DNA from: Acidobacteriota bacterium
GTDB taxonomy: Bacteria; Acidobacteriota; Blastocatellia; Chloracidobacteriales; Chloracidobacteriaceae
Direction: 5' to 3'
Length of the DNA: 64,000 nt
NCBI GenBank assembly: GCA_016208495.1
Contig: JACQXX010000056.1
Coordinates: 124,001-188,000 of the forward strand
The position numbers and the translations under genes are program-made. The notes beneath the pieces are model-generated. The model searched no databases and had not been told where the DNA came from. It saw only the letters and a program-made list of their open reading frames with translations. Shown here in pieces: positions 62,045 through 64,000 of this stretch. Positions within the stretch are counted from its first letter, which is position 1; every line of letters starts with the position of its first letter.

Positions 62045-63241
62045 ATGGCAAATATTCGATTGACTTCTCAGACCAAAGCGATGTTGGGCGGAGCGCTCTT
62101 TCTCGTTTCGCTGGGTGTCTTTCTCTATAGTGTGGTCGGAGTCGGCCAGTCAGCATCCACCCCAACTGCTCAGGCCAAAAAATATCCGGATCGGATTCCG
62201 GCCAAAGATTTGGAATCAGGAAAGGGAAAGAGTGGTGCCAAGTCGGTCAATCCAGCCGCTTCACCAAGTGGCATTCTGGCGAGCGGGAGTTTGATTGAGA
62301 GTCTGGCAAGTCTGGATTTGCCGCAATTCTCCAAATCCGACACGCTTCCCCAGGAGATGCGCAACTTATGGGTCTACCCGCCGCCGCCGCCGCCGCCACA
62401 AGAGCCACCACCACCACCACCCACCATCACCCTTCACACGGCATCACCAACGTCAGTATTTGCCGGCACCGATCAGCCCGTGGAACTGGTTGTGCGTGGA
62501 ACGCCGTTTCGCGAAGGGCTGCAGATTTACTTTAGGGGCAGCCCGCTTCAAACCCACTATAACCCGAGCGGGGAACTGACTGCCCGCCTGTCACCTGGTA
62601 TTTTTGCCCAACCTGGGTCAGTCACGATTGAGGTCAAAGATCCGATGAATGCGGAAGACTTTTCAACCTCCTTGCCTTTTCAAATTCAAGCGCCGCCAAA
62701 ACCCTCAGTTCAAAGCTATATCGGATGGACCCGAGGAAAGAGCCAGCAGACCGGAGAGGCAATTGTCCTGGGCCCGAACGAAAGTGGCAATAGCTGGTAT
62801 GTCTTGAGGATAAATGATGGAATTGACAACCGGTTCCGGGTGGTTGAAATCACGGATCGGTCCATTAAACTCCAGGATACCCAGCTCAGCGGTGTCTATC
62901 ATACCTATCAGCTCACCACGGATTCGAGCAATACTGCGTCATTTGGTTCTTCCCAACCGTCTTCAAATCGGGGTGGGGGAGGAGGGGCTTCCAGTGCCTA
63001 TTCGCAGTATGGACAACCCAGTGGCAGTGCTGGGGTCAGTATGGTCGGATCAGTTGATCCCAATGCGCCGGTTCAGAAAGCGGATGGACAGGAAGTTGGG
63101 TCTGGACTCACTGATGCAAACGGAAACCCACTCTCCCAGGAGCAAGTTAAGCAGATGAGCCGCGAAGAGTTACGCGCCCAACGACAGCAACTGATCAAGC
63201 GTCCGATACCCTTTGGAAAAACTGCCCGAGGGAGGCAGTGA
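62045..63241 (+). CDS. PilP/GspC-like protein with Pro-rich linker and IPT-like domain
   Basis: An N-terminal membrane anchor (AMLGGALFLVSLGVFLYSVV) is followed by a linker. A poly-Pro stretch lies at about residues 112-128. An IPT/TIG-like beta domain follows at about 130-215 (ITLHTASPTSVFAGTDQPVE). A short region then resembles the PilP/GspC homology domain (RFRVVEITDRSIKLQDTQLS). A Gly/Ser-rich tail ends the chain. It probably links inner-membrane parts to the secretin. Ordinary PilP is half this length, so the IPT-like insert is unusual. Confidence 0.65.
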   Translation: MANIRLTSQTKAMLGGALFLVSLGVFLYSVVGVGQSASTPTAQAKKYPDRIPAKDLESGKGKSGAKSVNPAASPSGILASGSLIESLASLDLPQFSKSDTLPQEMRNLWVYPPPPPPPQEPPPPPPTITLHTASPTSVFAGTDQPVELVVRGTPFREGLQIYFRGSPLQTHYNPSGELTARLSPGIFAQPGSVTIEVKDPMNAEDFSTSLPFQIQAPPKPSVQSYIGWTRGKSQQTGEAIVLGPNESGNSWYVLRINDGIDNRFRVVEITDRSIKLQDTQLSGVYHTYQLTTDSSNTASFGSSQPSSNRGGGGGASSAYSQYGQPSGSAGVSMVGSVDPNAPVQKADGQEVGSGLTDANGNPLSQEQVKQMSREELRAQRQQLIKRPIPFGKTARGRQ

Positions 63242-63244
63242 CCT

Positions 63245-64000
63245 ATGCCCATCAACCGCATTCGTCATATTCGAGCCGGGTCCACTCGCTTCCGGACAAA
63301 AGAGCAGGGATATAGTCTTCTGGCCCTGGTCATTGCGCTGGCCGTTTTTTCCATTTACCTCACGATGTCGGTGACGAATTTTCAAGCCGAACGTCAGCAG
63401 GAGCAGGAACTGGAACTCATCCAGCGCGGTAACTCGATTGCCGAAGCCATTGCCCGGTATAACAACTCAGGGCGGCTTGGCCAGTTAAATCCTGGTGGGC
63501 TGTTTGTGACCAAATTGGAAGATTTGGCCAAAGGTGTTGATATCAATGGGCGGTTGGTCCATTTTCTACGCCCTTCGGCTTTGCGGGATCCCATGGCCAA
63601 TGGCCGTGAATGGCGGGCGCTTCGGGTTGGTGATCCACTCTTAAACCGGTATTTGCAGGAGTGGGCTGCTTATTATCGTCAACGAATTCCGGATAACTAT
63701 CGGGTTTTGGTCAATCCCATTGATTTCAAAGATGAAGATGATGAGGATGACGAGGATGACGAGGATGAAGCCGTTGATCCAGATGATGAAGATGACGATG
63801 AGGATGATGAAGACGAAGATGAACCCACTTCATCAGACAATGGCACTTCATCTTTTGGGCAATCGCCGGATGGAAAGGACCAGTCAGCTTTTGGGATTGA
63901 TCAAGACCGATTGCCGATAGTCGGTGTGGTCAGTACCAGTCGAAAGCAAGCCTTTCAACGCCAAAATGGCCGCGATAAACGCTATGACGAGTTTGTGTTT
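63245..64000 (+). CDS. GspK-like pseudopilin, partial at the window end
   Basis: The frame (252 codons seen, no stop) begins 3 bp after the PilP-like gene. GGAGG lies about 10 nt upstream. After 20 residues comes a prepilin-type segment (EQGYSLLALVIALAVFSIYL). Ala instead of Glu stands at the fifth mature position, as in GspK-type minor pseudopilins. Residues about 160-195 form a nearly uninterrupted Asp/Glu tract. It probably caps a pseudopilus or pilus. The remainder lies beyond the window. Confidence 0.72.
   Translation, partial: MPINRIRHIRAGSTRFRTKEQGYSLLALVIALAVFSIYLTMSVTNFQAERQQEQELELIQRGNSIAEAIARYNNSGRLGQLNPGGLFVTKLEDLAKGVDINGRLVHFLRPSALRDPMANGREWRALRVGDPLLNRYLQEWAAYYRQRIPDNYRVLVNPIDFKDEDDEDDEDDEDEAVDPDDEDDDEDDEDEDEPTSSDNGTSSFGQSPDGKDQSAFGIDQDRLPIVGVVSTSRKQAFQRQNGRDKRYDEFVF

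Overview
The window looks like chromosome of a diderm, probably environmental bacterium. Outer-membrane and LPS functions are present (a FadL-type porin, KdsC, a WaaE-like glycosyltransferase). So are lineage-typical regulators: CarD, a Ser/Thr kinase beside a PEGA protein, a DUF4388-DnaJ-TPR protein and two diguanylate cyclases. Base composition is moderate (about 50-55% G+C by eye). This mix fits Acidobacteriota, perhaps class Blastocatellia, but no rRNA or ribosomal protein is present to settle it.

Layout. 0-9 kb: transglutaminase-like protein, CorC/HlyC, CarD, a B12/radical SAM protein, a lone DppC permease and a GAF-PAS-GGDEF cyclase. 9.6-16 kb: kinase with a SUMF1-like C-terminus plus PEGA partner, a TPR lipoprotein-like protein, an AhpD-like protein and a DUF2911-like protein. 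16-27.5 kb, nearly all on the minus strand: an MFS-hydrolase fusion, two large secreted proteins sharing a C-terminal domain, an (alpha/alpha) toroid protein flanked by inverted repeats, a membrane sulfatase-fold enzyme and FmdB. 28.6-30.5 kb: tRNA-Phe with its own promoter and terminator, followed by an AT-richer ImmA/IrrE plus DUF4411 PIN toxin-antitoxin pair. 31-41 kb: SEC-C protein, YjjG, a WGR-domain ATP-dependent ligase, an Eco57I-type adenine methyltransferase, a PNK-like P-loop kinase, FadL and a Thg1-like 3'-5' polymerase. 41-50.8 kb: ResB, glycosyltransferase, sugar nucleotidyltransferase, DUF4388-DnaJ-TPR, a lone DppB permease, MoeA and KdsC. 50.9-60 kb: AtuA-like, DprA, TopA, enoyl-CoA hydratase, PurD and an FHA-GGDEF cyclase. 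60.5-64 kb: the start of a type IV pilus or type II secretion operon (PilN, PilO, PilP/GspC-like, and a GspK-like pseudopilin cut by the window end).

The most unusual property is between the genes. Nearly every intergenic gap contains tandem arrays whose unit is 7 nt, whatever the sequence of the unit. The gaps also hold at least six families of short interspersed elements with terminal inverted repeats, several of them present two to five times in this 64 kb. Some arrays run into genes and supply their stop codons. The second point of interest is the co-directional ligase, methyltransferase and kinase set with a Thg1-like enzyme nearby, which could form a nucleic-acid repair or defence cassette. 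Both are inferences from sequence reading only. Element ends may be off by a base or two.
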